64,000 bases of DNA from an uncultured Bacteroidales bacterium (GTDB lineage Bacteria > Bacteroidota > Bacteroidia > Bacteroidales > WCHB1-69): contig CAMVOL010000008.1 of NCBI GenBank assembly GCA_947169105.1, positions 17,208 to 81,207 on the forward strand. The letters are read 5' to 3'. The position numbers and the translations under genes are program-made. The notes beneath the pieces were generated by a model. It had not been told where the DNA came from. It searched no databases and saw nothing but the letters and a program-made list of their open reading frames with translations. This document shows positions 47,530 to 56,336 of this stretch, in pieces (position 1 is the stretch's first letter; each line of letters opens with the position of its first letter).

Positions 47530-47565
47530 AGTTTCAAATATTTTGGTTTAACATAAAAAACAAAT

Positions 47566-48828
47566 TTAGCGAATCAGGGCCATGTCCGGAATTTCCTTGT
47601 CGTAGTCGCCTTTGGCAAGGCGGGCCTTGATGTCGCGGAAGGCTTCGAGCGTGCGGTCCACGTCTTCGATGCTGTGGGCGGCGGTGGGGATGATACGGAA
47701 GATCAGCATTCCCGGAGGAATGACGGGGTAGGTGACGATGGAGCAGAAGATGTTGTAGTTCTCGCGCAGATCGACGGCGATGTTGGCGGCCTGGTTGATG
47801 CCGCAACGGAGGTGCACCGGCGTGACACACGCCTCGGCGGGACCGATTTCGTAACCGAGGTCACGGAAACCCTTCTGGAGACGACGGGTCACTTCCCAGA
47901 GGTGGGCGCGGCGGGCGTCGCCTTCGGCGCTGCGGATGATTTCCAGACGCTTAAGGCATCCTTCCACAATGGGCATCGGCAGCGACTTGGCGTACATCTG
48001 CGAACGCATGTTGTAACGGAGATAGTTGACGATCTTCTTTTCCGTGGCCACAAAGCCGCCGATGGTGGCCATCGACTTGGCGTAGGCACCGATGTAGATG
48101 TCGATGTCGTCCATCACGCCGAAATGTTCGGAGGTGCCGCGGCCGTGCGGGCCCATCACGCCAAAGCCGTGGGCATCGTCAATGAGGATACGGAAATCAT
48201 ATTTCTTTTTCAAGGCGGCAATCTGGTCGAGGATGCCGAGGGCACCGGTCATGCCGAAGACGCCTTCTGTGATTAGGAGCACGCCACCACCCTGTTTTTC
48301 AGCGATTTCGCAGGCGTGGGCCACGGCACGTTCGCAATCAACGATGTCGTTGTGGCGGAATTTGACGCGAGTGCCGAGGTGCAGACGGATACCGTCGAGC
48401 AGGCAGGCGTGCGCCTCCGCATCGTAAACCACCACATCGTGGCGGGTCAGCAGGGAATCAATGGTGGAGACGATGCCCTGATAACCAAAGTTGAACTCGA
48501 AAGCGGCTTCTTTCTTCTCAAAGTCTGCCAGTTCGCGTTCCAACTTCTCGTGGAGGGCGGTCTGGCCGGTCATCATACGGCTGCCCATCGGGTAGGCCAT
48601 GCCCCAGCGGGCGGCGGCTTCCGCGTCCACCTTGCGCACTTCGGGATGGTTGGCCAAGCCGAGGTAGTTGTTCAGGCTCCAGCAGAGCACATCCTTGCCG
48701 TTGAAGCGCATCTTCGGCCCTAGTTCACCCTCCAGTTTCGGGAAAGCGAAGTAGCCGTCAATTCTTTCGCGATATTGTCCGATAGGACCACCTGATGATT
48801 CCTTGATTCTTTCAAAAATGTCTTTCAT
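47566..48828 (-). CDS. Alpha-oxoamine synthase family PLP enzyme (serine palmitoyltransferase / KBL-like)
   Basis: LNNYLGLANHPEV; DDAHGFGVMGPHGRG; AYAKSMATIGGF; ATG at 48828 gives 420 aa. Confidence 0.85.
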   Translation of the reverse strand: MKDIFERIKESSGGPIGQYRERIDGYFAFPKLEGELGPKMRFNGKDVLCWSLNNYLGLANHPEVRKVDAEAAARWGMAYPMGSRMMTGQTALHEKLERELADFEKKEAAFEFNFGYQGIVSTIDSLLTRHDVVVYDAEAHACLLDGIRLHLGTRVKFRHNDIVDCERAVAHACEIAEKQGGGVLLITEGVFGMTGALGILDQIAALKKKYDFRILIDDAHGFGVMGPHGRGTSEHFGVMDDIDIYIGAYAKSMATIGGFVATEKKIVNYLRYNMRSQMYAKSLPMPIVEGCLKRLEIIRSAEGDARRAHLWEVTRRLQKGFRDLGYEIGPAEACVTPVHLRCGINQAANIAVDLRENYNIFCSIVTYPVIPPGMLIFRIIPTAAHSIEDVDRTLEAFRDIKARLAKGDYDKEIPDMALIR

Positions 48829-48978
48829 TCTTTCGATTAGGTTATAGTTTGTTATTGTAAAAGCAAAACGAGGCAACTTTAAAATTGCCCCGCAAAAGTA
48901 CTGAAAATTTTGACACGAAACGGACTTAATGCAATAAAAAAGCAGAATGTCCGAAATTAATGACAAAAGGATAGCTGG

Positions 48979-50265
48979 CTATCCCATCACCAAGGCGTCG
49001 GCGACCACCTCCGCCACGGACTTAATCTCGACTCCAAGTTTGTAGGTGTGGTCAAGCTGCATCAGCTGATCAACGCAGTTGTGGCATGGCGTGATGACTA
49101 CGTCGGCGCCGGTGGCGGCAATCTGGTCGGCCTTGATCTTGCCCACTTTCAGACGGCGCTCGTTGTACTCGCTCATGGCGAGCATGCCGCCGCCGCCGCC
49201 GCAACAGAAATTGTCGTTCCCGTACGGATCCATCTCAATCAGTTCAGGGACGGCACTTTTCACCACAAAACGCAACGTGTTGAACAAGCCGCCGTTACGG
49301 GTGATGTTGCAGGGGTCATGGATGGTGTATTTCTTGGTATTCAACGCCTTATCGAGCTTGATACGGCCGCTTCTGATGTATTTCTCCAGTAGTTCCACCA
49401 GCGTGGTCATCTCGAAGTCGGGGGTCTGGTGCATATAGTTGGGTGATTCCCAGCGGAGGGCGCGGCTGCCGTGTCCGCACTCGCCCAGTACTAACGTCTT
49501 GCTGCCCAGGTTCTTCACTTCGTCATACATGTGTTGCGCAATGAGCGTGGCTTCCGCATCGTTGCCGGAAAAATAGCCGTAGTTGGTCACGTCGTACATC
49601 TTGGTGGAGAGGGTCCAGCTTTCACCGGCGGCGTGGAAAATCTTGGCGGCGGCGGCGATGGAGAGCGGGAAGAACTTGGGCTCGCGCGGGTTCAAGGTAT
49701 AAAGGATGTCCTTGCCCGGCTGGTTCAGCGGAATCGTGGCGGTCTCGAAGCCTTCCTCGTCCTGCATCTCCTCCTCCATCCACTGGATGGTATCCACGAA
49801 CTCATCTTCCGGGATGCCCATGTTGTTGCCGGTGTTGACCGCGGCATCGACCGTAGCCTGCAGCGTCTTGGGCACCATCCCCATCGTGGCGAGCATGCGC
49901 CGGCCCGTCCGGACAATAAAGGGGATATCCACACCGATGGAGCAGTGCTTCACGCAACGGCCGCACATCGTGCAGGCGCCATAGAGCGAGTCCACCATCT
50001 CCTCCACCATCGCATCGTCGAGGTCGCGGGCGTGCACGAGGTTCGGCGCCACCTTTCCGATGGTGGTGCAGTAACGGCGGTACAGCGACGACACCAAATC
50101 CACTTTCTTGCCCGGAATATACTTCGGGTCATCCAAAGTTTTGAAGAAAAGGCAGCTGGTGCCGCATAGCCCGCAGTGTACGCAGGCGTTGAGGTGGGTG
50201 ATCAGCTTGCTGTCGGCCGGATGCCGCAGAATATCGAGAGCTTTTTCAGTTAGTTCTTTTTCCAT
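48979..50265 (-). CDS. DsrK/TmcB/HdrD-like CCG-domain Fe-S protein
   Basis: Two 4Fe-4S motifs (CVHCGLCGTSCLFF, CTMCGRCVKHC); CCG motifs GECGHG, HDPCN, NFCCGGGGG, TPCHNC. Confidence 0.85.
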   Translation of the reverse strand: MEKELTEKALDILRHPADSKLITHLNACVHCGLCGTSCLFFKTLDDPKYIPGKKVDLVSSLYRRYCTTIGKVAPNLVHARDLDDAMVEEMVDSLYGACTMCGRCVKHCSIGVDIPFIVRTGRRMLATMGMVPKTLQATVDAAVNTGNNMGIPEDEFVDTIQWMEEEMQDEEGFETATIPLNQPGKDILYTLNPREPKFFPLSIAAAAKIFHAAGESWTLSTKMYDVTNYGYFSGNDAEATLIAQHMYDEVKNLGSKTLVLGECGHGSRALRWESPNYMHQTPDFEMTTLVELLEKYIRSGRIKLDKALNTKKYTIHDPCNITRNGGLFNTLRFVVKSAVPELIEMDPYGNDNFCCGGGGGMLAMSEYNERRLKVGKIKADQIAATGADVVITPCHNCVDQLMQLDHTYKLGVEIKSVAEVVADALVMG

Positions 50266-50282
50266 TGGAGAATCCTTTATGA

Positions 50283-51449
50283 TTAGCAAAATGTTTTTTT
50301 CAATCTGTTCATCGCCTCAGCAACGGTGGCACGCGGACAGGCGAGGTTAATCCGCATGCAGTTGTCGCCCGCCGTTCCGAAATGCTTCCCGTCATTGAAC
50401 CCCAGCTTGGCTTCGTACAGAAGTCTGCGGGACAACTCTTCGTGGGTAAATCCCAATTCTTTGAAATCCAGCCACATCAGATAAGTCGCTTCGTGGCGGT
50501 AGGTCTTGATCTGTGGGATGTTTTTTGCAAGAAAATCCTTGCAGTATTGGACGTTATCTGTCAGATAATTGCATAGCTGGTCGAGCCATTCGGCGCCGTA
50601 GGTGTAGGCCGCTTCCAGTGCCACATCGCCGAAAACGTTGCCGTAGATGTGGACGGTGTCGTTCATAAAGTTCTTGAACCGCGCCCGCAGCTCCGGATTC
50701 GGGATGATGATTTCGGAGGTGAAAAGGCCGGCCAGGTTGAACGTCTTGCTCGGCGACATGCAAGTGATGGTGTTCTGGGCAATTTCTTCCGAAAGTGTGG
50801 CCACCGGCGTATGACGGAAGCCCCTCATTATCAGATCGGAATGAATCTCGTCGCTGATAAGGATGACGTGGTGCTTCAGGCACAATTCGGCCACTTGGCG
50901 CAGTTCGTCGGGAGTCCAGCAACGGCCCAGCGGGTTGTGGGGGTTGCTGACAATCATCAGCTTCGGATGCTGCTTCAGTTTTTCTTCCAAGTCGTTGTAA
51001 TCCATCACGAAGCGGTCGCCATCAATACGCAGGGGGTTGAATATCAACTGCCGTCCGTTTTTCTCCACCACCTCATAAAAAGGAGGATAGACGGGCGTCT
51101 GAATCAGCACCTTGTCGCCCTTTTCGGTAAAATTCTGGACCAAGAACGAAAGTCCCGCCACGATACCGGGCGAGAAGCAGATCCATTTGGAGGAGATGTT
51201 CCAGTGGTGGCGCGTCTGCATCCAGCGGACGATGGAGTGATAAAATTCTTCTGTATGATAAAAGTAGCCGAAAACGGGATGTTCGGTGCGTCTGCGTAAC
51301 GCATCCATAATGAAATCCGGAACACGCAGGTCCATATCGGCAATCCACATCGGCAAAACATCGTCACCGCCCAGAAATTCGCCTGCCTTGTCGTACTTGA
51401 GGCAACCTGTTCCTTTTCTGTCAATTATCTCGTCAAAATCGTATTTCAT
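50283..51449 (-). CDS. MalY/PatB-family PLP aminotransferase (C-S lyase-like)
   Basis: LPMWIADMDLRVPDFIMDALRRRTEHPVFGYFYH; SNPHNPLGRCWTPDEL; SPSKTFNLAGL. Confidence 0.9.
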   Translation of the reverse strand: MKYDFDEIIDRKGTGCLKYDKAGEFLGGDDVLPMWIADMDLRVPDFIMDALRRRTEHPVFGYFYHTEEFYHSIVRWMQTRHHWNISSKWICFSPGIVAGLSFLVQNFTEKGDKVLIQTPVYPPFYEVVEKNGRQLIFNPLRIDGDRFVMDYNDLEEKLKQHPKLMIVSNPHNPLGRCWTPDELRQVAELCLKHHVILISDEIHSDLIMRGFRHTPVATLSEEIAQNTITCMSPSKTFNLAGLFTSEIIIPNPELRARFKNFMNDTVHIYGNVFGDVALEAAYTYGAEWLDQLCNYLTDNVQYCKDFLAKNIPQIKTYRHEATYLMWLDFKELGFTHEELSRRLLYEAKLGFNDGKHFGTAGDNCMRINLACPRATVAEAMNRLKKTFC

Positions 51450-51468
51450 ACTTGTAAAAATGAGGGTG

Positions 51469-51476
51469 CAAAGGTA
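51469..51476 (-). promoter_or_regulatory. -7 promoter element (TACCTTTG on minus strand) upstream of malY/patB-like gene
   Basis: TAnnTTTG match 20 nt before the ATG at 51449. Confidence 0.5.
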
Positions 51477-51483
51477 CGACAAA

Positions 51484-51519
51484 GTTTGTCAAGTTCATCA
51501 AGTTTGTCAAGTTTGGGAC
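51484..51519 (-). repeat. Four 9-nt tandem repeats (GTTTGTCAA/GTTCATCAA/GTTTGTCAA/GTTTGGGAC)
   Basis: Directly upstream of the -7 element; same unit as 34305-34334. Confidence 0.78.
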
Positions 51520-51644
51520 GTTTGAAGGTAGGGCGTGCCGTTTGAATTCGTGCGGATGCTGCGGGACATCGCCAAATTATTTTTTTGCCAATACAATGTG
51601 CGGGCTATTTTTTCGTTTAATAAAATTATTCCAGAAACCGCCTT

Positions 51645-53000
51645 ATGATGAAACGGATTATAGGGATATTGATTTTTGTAATATCCTTTTATTCAATAAG
51701 TTATTCTCAAAATAAAAAGAAAGAGACAGCAAAGTTACCGGTGGTGACAGCTGAAGAGCGTTCCGCATCCGTCACTTTTGCCAATGGTTTGAAGGCTTTC
51801 TATTCTCAGAACTATACGGGTGCGGAGAAGGAATTCCTGTCGGTCGTTTCTTCCCGCCCGTCGCACGCGCCCTCCTATTTCATGCTGGGCAAGTTGAAAG
51901 CGGAGCAGCGTGACTATGCGGCTGCGGAATACTACCTCAACAAGGCCGCTGCCGCGGACAAGAAGAATGTGTGGTATCTTGTGGAGCTTGCCAAAGTGCT
52001 GGACGAGCAAGGGAGTTATGAGAAGTCTGTCAAGGTGTGGGATAAAGTATGCACTGCCGAACCGCGCAATGAGTACTATCTTTTCTATTATTCCGATGCC
52101 TGCCTCCATCTTGGAAAATACAAGGAGGTGATCGGACTTTATGACCGCATGGAGCGGATCATGGGCTACAATGAGGAGCTGACGGCGGCGAAAGTGGAAT
52201 TGTGGCTGCATTTGGACGATGTGAAAAATGCTGTGGGAGAATACGATAAATTGATAAAGGTGGAGCCGTGGAACGAAAACCACTACATTCAGGCTGCAGG
52301 CCTCTACGTCACCAACCGTATGCCCGAAAAAGCCATTCCCTATTTCGAGAAAGTGTTACAGCTGAATCCGGACAACGCCGAAGTGCAGCTGGTGATGGCC
52401 GACTATTACGACCAGAAGGGGGATAAGCAAGCCGCTTACAATGCGTGGCTCGCGGCGTTCCGGAGTAAGGAAATCGGTGCCGAGCGTAAGCTCCCCGTCC
52501 TGCGCCGTTTCTTGACCACCCTCCCGTCAGCCAACCCGACTTCGGAACAGTACGCTTTGGCACAGGCCCTTACGGAGGCCAATCCCGATGCAGTGGAGGG
52601 GTGGGCCGCCCTCGGCTCATTGAAACTGAAGGAACGTAAGTACGCCGAAGCCGCCGTCTATTTCGAGCACGCCCTCGCTATCGACCTCTCCCAGTACGCC
52701 CTTTGGCAGGACTACCTCTACTGCCTCGCACAGGCGCACAACTACGGTAAAGTGTTGGAAAAGGAGGCCGATGTGGTGGAACTTTTCCCCACCTCCTCCA
52801 TGATGTACTATACGTTGGGTGTGGCGCATCTGAATTCGGGAAACGCCCGCAAATCGCTCACCTATTTCGAGAAAGCGCTGGAATATACCTACGACAATGC
52901 GGAGAAAGCGCGAATTTACACCATGATGGCCAACGCCTATCATGAACTGGGCGATACCGAAAAGGAACTACAATACCGTAATAAAGGGAATAGGCAATAG
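51645..53000 (+). CDS. Secreted TPR-repeat protein
   Basis: Signal peptide; repeated AEYYLNKAAAADKKNVWYLVELAKVLDEQG, AVYFEHALAIDLSQYALWQDY, ALEYTYDNAEKARIYTMMANAYHELG. Confidence 0.85.
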   Translation: MMKRIIGILIFVISFYSISYSQNKKKETAKLPVVTAEERSASVTFANGLKAFYSQNYTGAEKEFLSVVSSRPSHAPSYFMLGKLKAEQRDYAAAEYYLNKAAAADKKNVWYLVELAKVLDEQGSYEKSVKVWDKVCTAEPRNEYYLFYYSDACLHLGKYKEVIGLYDRMERIMGYNEELTAAKVELWLHLDDVKNAVGEYDKLIKVEPWNENHYIQAAGLYVTNRMPEKAIPYFEKVLQLNPDNAEVQLVMADYYDQKGDKQAAYNAWLAAFRSKEIGAERKLPVLRRFLTTLPSANPTSEQYALAQALTEANPDAVEGWAALGSLKLKERKYAEAAVYFEHALAIDLSQYALWQDYLYCLAQAHNYGKVLEKEADVVELFPTSSMMYYTLGVAHLNSGNARKSLTYFEKALEYTYDNAEKARIYTMMANAYHELGDTEKELQYRNKGNRQ

Positions 53001-53036
53001 GGGATAGGGTACAGGTAATAGGGTATCGTAGAGACG
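52983..53036. repeat. Short tandem repeat (GGGAATAGGCAATAGGGGATAGGG type) overlapping the 3' end of the TPR gene
   Basis: GGGAATAGGCAATAGGGGATAGGGTACAGGTAATAGGGTATC; contains the in-frame TAG stop at 52998-53000. Confidence 0.8.
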
Positions 53037-53078
53037 CGGTGTACCACGTCTCTGTATCGCGTCTCTGTACCACGTCTC
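53030..53078. repeat. Palindromic small dispersed repeat (AGAGACGCGGTGTACCACGTCTCT)
   Basis: 7-bp AGAGACG/CGTCTCT stem plus inner GGT/ACC, followed by two further partial copies (GCGTCTCTGTACCACGTCTC). Confidence 0.75.
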
Positions 53079-53093
53079 AATGGTGGTGTACCG

Positions 53094-54542
53094 TTACAAT
53101 TTCATTTTCTTGTCGATTTCGTCGATGTCGCTGCGCATCTTCTTGTCGGTCTCATAGAGGTCGTTGATGACGCGGCAGGCATGCAGCACGGTGGCGTGAT
53201 CCTTGTTGCCGCAGTTTTGCCCGATGGTATTGAGCGGTAGTTTGGTGTATTTTTTTGCAAAATACATGCAGATCTGGCGGGGCTGCGCCACTTCGCGTCG
53301 GCGGGTGGTGCTGTTGATGGTCTCCACCGGAATGTGGAAATAGTCGGAGACAATCTTCTGGATGTATTCGATGGAAATCTCTTTCGCCGTGCTTTTCACA
53401 TACTTGTCAATCATGTCCTTGGCCAGGTCAATGGTAATTTCCTTATGGTTGATGGACGACTGTGCGAGGATGGCGATCATGGCCCCTTCCAGTTCGCGGA
53501 TGTTGGAGGTGACGCGCAGGGCGATGTACTCGGTGACTTCCGGCGGGAACTGGATGCCGTTGTTCTCCAGCTTTTTGTTGAGTATGGCGATGCGGGTCTC
53601 AAGGTCGGGAGTGGTGAGCTCGGAGACGAGGCTCCATTTGAAGCGGGCCAGCACGCGCGGCTCGAAGCCTGCAATCTCGGCGGGCGACTTGTCGGAGGTG
53701 ATGATGATCTGTTTCTTCCGCTGGTGCAGGTGGTTGAAGATGTGGAAGAACACCTCCTGTGTCTTCTCCTTGTTGGCCAAGAACTGGATGTCGTCAATGA
53801 TCAGCACATCCACATGCTGGTAGAAGTTGAGGAAGTCGTTGCGGTTGTTGGTGTGGACGGCCTCCGTATATTGCTGCACAAAAAGGTCGGAATTGATGTA
53901 GATGACCGTGGCATCCGGATGGTTTGCCTTGATTTCCAGGCCGATGGCGTGGGCAAGGTGGGTTTTCCCCAAACCGGTGTTCGAGTAGATGAAGAACGGG
54001 TTGTAGGGGGTGGAGCCAATGGGCGCCTGTGCAATCATCTTGCCGGCGAGACGGGCAAACTGGTTGCATTCGCCTTCGATGAAGTTGTCGAAATTGAGCG
54101 ATTCCACGAGGTTGCTCGGCACGTTCCGCATCTTGAGGCCCGGAATGATGTCAGGGTTGGGCAGGGTAATGCCTTCCTCATACGGGCTGTTGATGACTTT
54201 CTGCGGCGGGTTCTGGGTCGGGATGGGCGGGTTGGCAGGCAGCGTGAGGGTGATGTCCTCTTTCTTGTCAGGCTTCTTGCCCATCGTGATGGTGTACATC
54301 AGCTTGCCGTTGTTTCCGATCTCCTTCTTCACCACAGTCTTCAGGAGGCGTTGTGCGTTTTTCTCCAACCATTCATAGAAAGAGTAAGCGGGCAGACCGA
54401 TAGTCAGAATGTCGTCTTTCAGGGAGATGGCATGGATGGGGACGAACCATTGCTGGTACAAATCGTCAGGAATATTGTCCTTGATAAAAGATAAACAATT
54501 TTGCCATATCACGTCGCATGTCTGAACCAGTTTTGCTGCCAT
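53094..54542 (-). CDS. dnaA: Chromosomal replication initiator protein DnaA
   Basis: NPFFIYSNTGLGKTHLAHAIG; VDVLIIDDIQFLANKEKTQEVFFHIFN; C-terminal NKDHATVLHACRVINDL. Confidence 0.96.
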   Translation of the reverse strand: MAAKLVQTCDVIWQNCLSFIKDNIPDDLYQQWFVPIHAISLKDDILTIGLPAYSFYEWLEKNAQRLLKTVVKKEIGNNGKLMYTITMGKKPDKKEDITLTLPANPPIPTQNPPQKVINSPYEEGITLPNPDIIPGLKMRNVPSNLVESLNFDNFIEGECNQFARLAGKMIAQAPIGSTPYNPFFIYSNTGLGKTHLAHAIGLEIKANHPDATVIYINSDLFVQQYTEAVHTNNRNDFLNFYQHVDVLIIDDIQFLANKEKTQEVFFHIFNHLHQRKKQIIITSDKSPAEIAGFEPRVLARFKWSLVSELTTPDLETRIAILNKKLENNGIQFPPEVTEYIALRVTSNIRELEGAMIAILAQSSINHKEITIDLAKDMIDKYVKSTAKEISIEYIQKIVSDYFHIPVETINSTTRRREVAQPRQICMYFAKKYTKLPLNTIGQNCGNKDHATVLHACRVINDLYETDKKMRSDIDEIDKKMKL

Positions 54543-54778
54543 TTCCGCTATTTATAAAAGTTGAAAATAAATAATTCGCTTTAAACGAGAGGTTTAAAAA
54601 AACCTTGTTTTCCCGTTTTTGACGGTGCAAAAATGAACTAAAAAAAGTTAGAAAAAAAACGATTTTGCCCTTGATTATTAAAAAATATCGTACATAGAAA
54701 ATTGGGCGTTTCCGACTTTTTTAAGTTTTTGTTTGTAAATGGGAAATGTAGTTTTCAGATAATCACAACGTTGCAAAA

Positions 54779-55865
54779 TTACGACTGCGCCGACATCAGG
54801 TAAGCCTTGATGAAACCATCCAAATCACCGTCCATCACGGCATTGACATTGGACGTTTCGTACTGTGTACGAAGGTCTTTCACCATTTTGTACGGGTGCA
54901 TTACGTAGCTCCGGATCTGCGAGCCCCACTCGATTTTCTTCTTGCTGCTTTCAATCTCGTTGAGTTTGGCGCGCTTCTTTTCCAGTTCAATCTGGTAGAG
55001 CTGTGACTTCAGCATCTGGAGTGCCTTCTCGCGGTTCTGTTGCTGGAAACGCGTCTCTTGGCATTCGATGACAATGCCGGTGGGCGCGTGGTGCAGCCGC
55101 ACCGCCGTCTCCACTTTATTGACGTTCTGCCCGCCGGGGCCGCTGCTTCGGTAGGTGTCCCACGTCAGGTCCGCCGGATTGATCTCGATGTTGATTTCGT
55201 CGTTGATGATAGGGTAGGCGAACACCGAGGCGAACGAGGTGTGGCGCCGGTTCGCCGAATCGAACGGCGACAGACGCACCAATCGGTGTACCCCGCTTTC
55301 GCTCTTAAGGTAGCCGTACCCGTAGCGGCCGTCCAGCTCCAAAGTGGCCGACTTGATGCCCGCCACATCGCCCTCCTGTCTATCAATTAATTTGATATTG
55401 TAATTGTTGCGCTCGCCCCATCGGATGTACATGCGCAACAGCATCTCCGCCCAGTCGCAGCTTTCGGTGCCGCCCGCACCCGAGTTGATCGTCAGGATCA
55501 CGCTCAACACGTCCTCCTCATTGCGCATCATGTTCCTGAACTCCAGCTTCTCGATTTCCTTCAAAGCCGCTTCGTAGCACGCCTCCACCTCCGCCTCTGT
55601 TGCTTCACCCTCGTTGAAGAAGTCGTTGGTTACAATGAATTCGTCGTACTTCTCCGACGCCTTCTCGAAGTCGGTGATCCACGATTTTGTGAAACTGATC
55701 TCCTTGAATATCTTTTCCGCCTCCTTTGGGTCGTCCCAAAAGTCGTCGCGGTGGGTTACTTCCTCTTTTTCGGAAACTTCTTTTTTCTTTCCGTCGATGT
55801 CAAAGACACCTCCTTAGCTCGCTGAGCCTCGTTGTCAGATCCTTGATTCCTTCGCTGATAATCAT
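54779..55865 (-). CDS. prfB: Peptide chain release factor 2, with +1 programmed frameshift (55865-55803 then 55801-54779)
   Basis: RF-2 body with [20 protein letters not shown]; zero-frame [21 protein letters not shown] then in-frame TGA; AGGAGG-TGT-CTT-TGA-C slippery site; +1 frame is open to the stop. Confidence 0.92.
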
Positions 55866-55882
55866 AACAGTTTGTGATATAG

Positions 55883-56305
55883 TTATTTGATTTGTGAAAT
55901 TTCATCCATTGTATAGCCCTTGGACAGAAGGTGCCGGATGAGTTTGGCGCGTTCCCCGCCGGGGTTCTCCCGTCCCCATTTTTCGGCAAGATAGCGGAGG
56001 TTTTCTATGTATCTTTCCTCGTCCATTTCCGCCATTTTTTCCGAGATGACGGCTGCGCTGATGCCATGCAGCTGCAGTTCGGCCCGTATTTTGGCCCGCC
56101 CCCACCTCTTCTGGTTCACTTTTCCCCGGATGAAGCTCTCAGCAAAACGCACGTCATCCACAAAATGCTCCTCCTTCAGCCGTTCCATCAGTGCCTCACG
56201 CTCCTCAGCGGGTACTAGCAACTGCGCCATCTTGCGGCGCACTTCTGCCTCGCTCCGATCCTGATATTCGCAGTATCTTCTGATTTTTTCGGCGGTGTCC
56301 ATCAT
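55883..56305 (-). CDS. recX: Regulatory protein RecX
   Basis: RSEAEVRRKMAQLLVPAEEREALMERLKEEHFVDDVRFAESFIRGKVNQKRWGRAKIRAEL; ATG at 56305 (or 56302) avoids overlap with the upstream gene. Confidence 0.87.
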   Translation of the reverse strand: MMDTAEKIRRYCEYQDRSEAEVRRKMAQLLVPAEEREALMERLKEEHFVDDVRFAESFIRGKVNQKRWGRAKIRAELQLHGISAAVISEKMAEMDEERYIENLRYLAEKWGRENPGGERAKLIRHLLSKGYTMDEISQIK

Positions 56306-56336
56306 ACCATATATATTATATGTCGAAAAGGAAACG

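Noticed and set aside
54543-54778. AT-rich gap between dnaA and prfB as possible oriC
   Set aside because: No TTATNCACA clusters seen; the AT-rich sequence and AGGTTTAAAAAAACCT hairpin fit a promoter/leader. GC-skew analysis of the genome would be needed.
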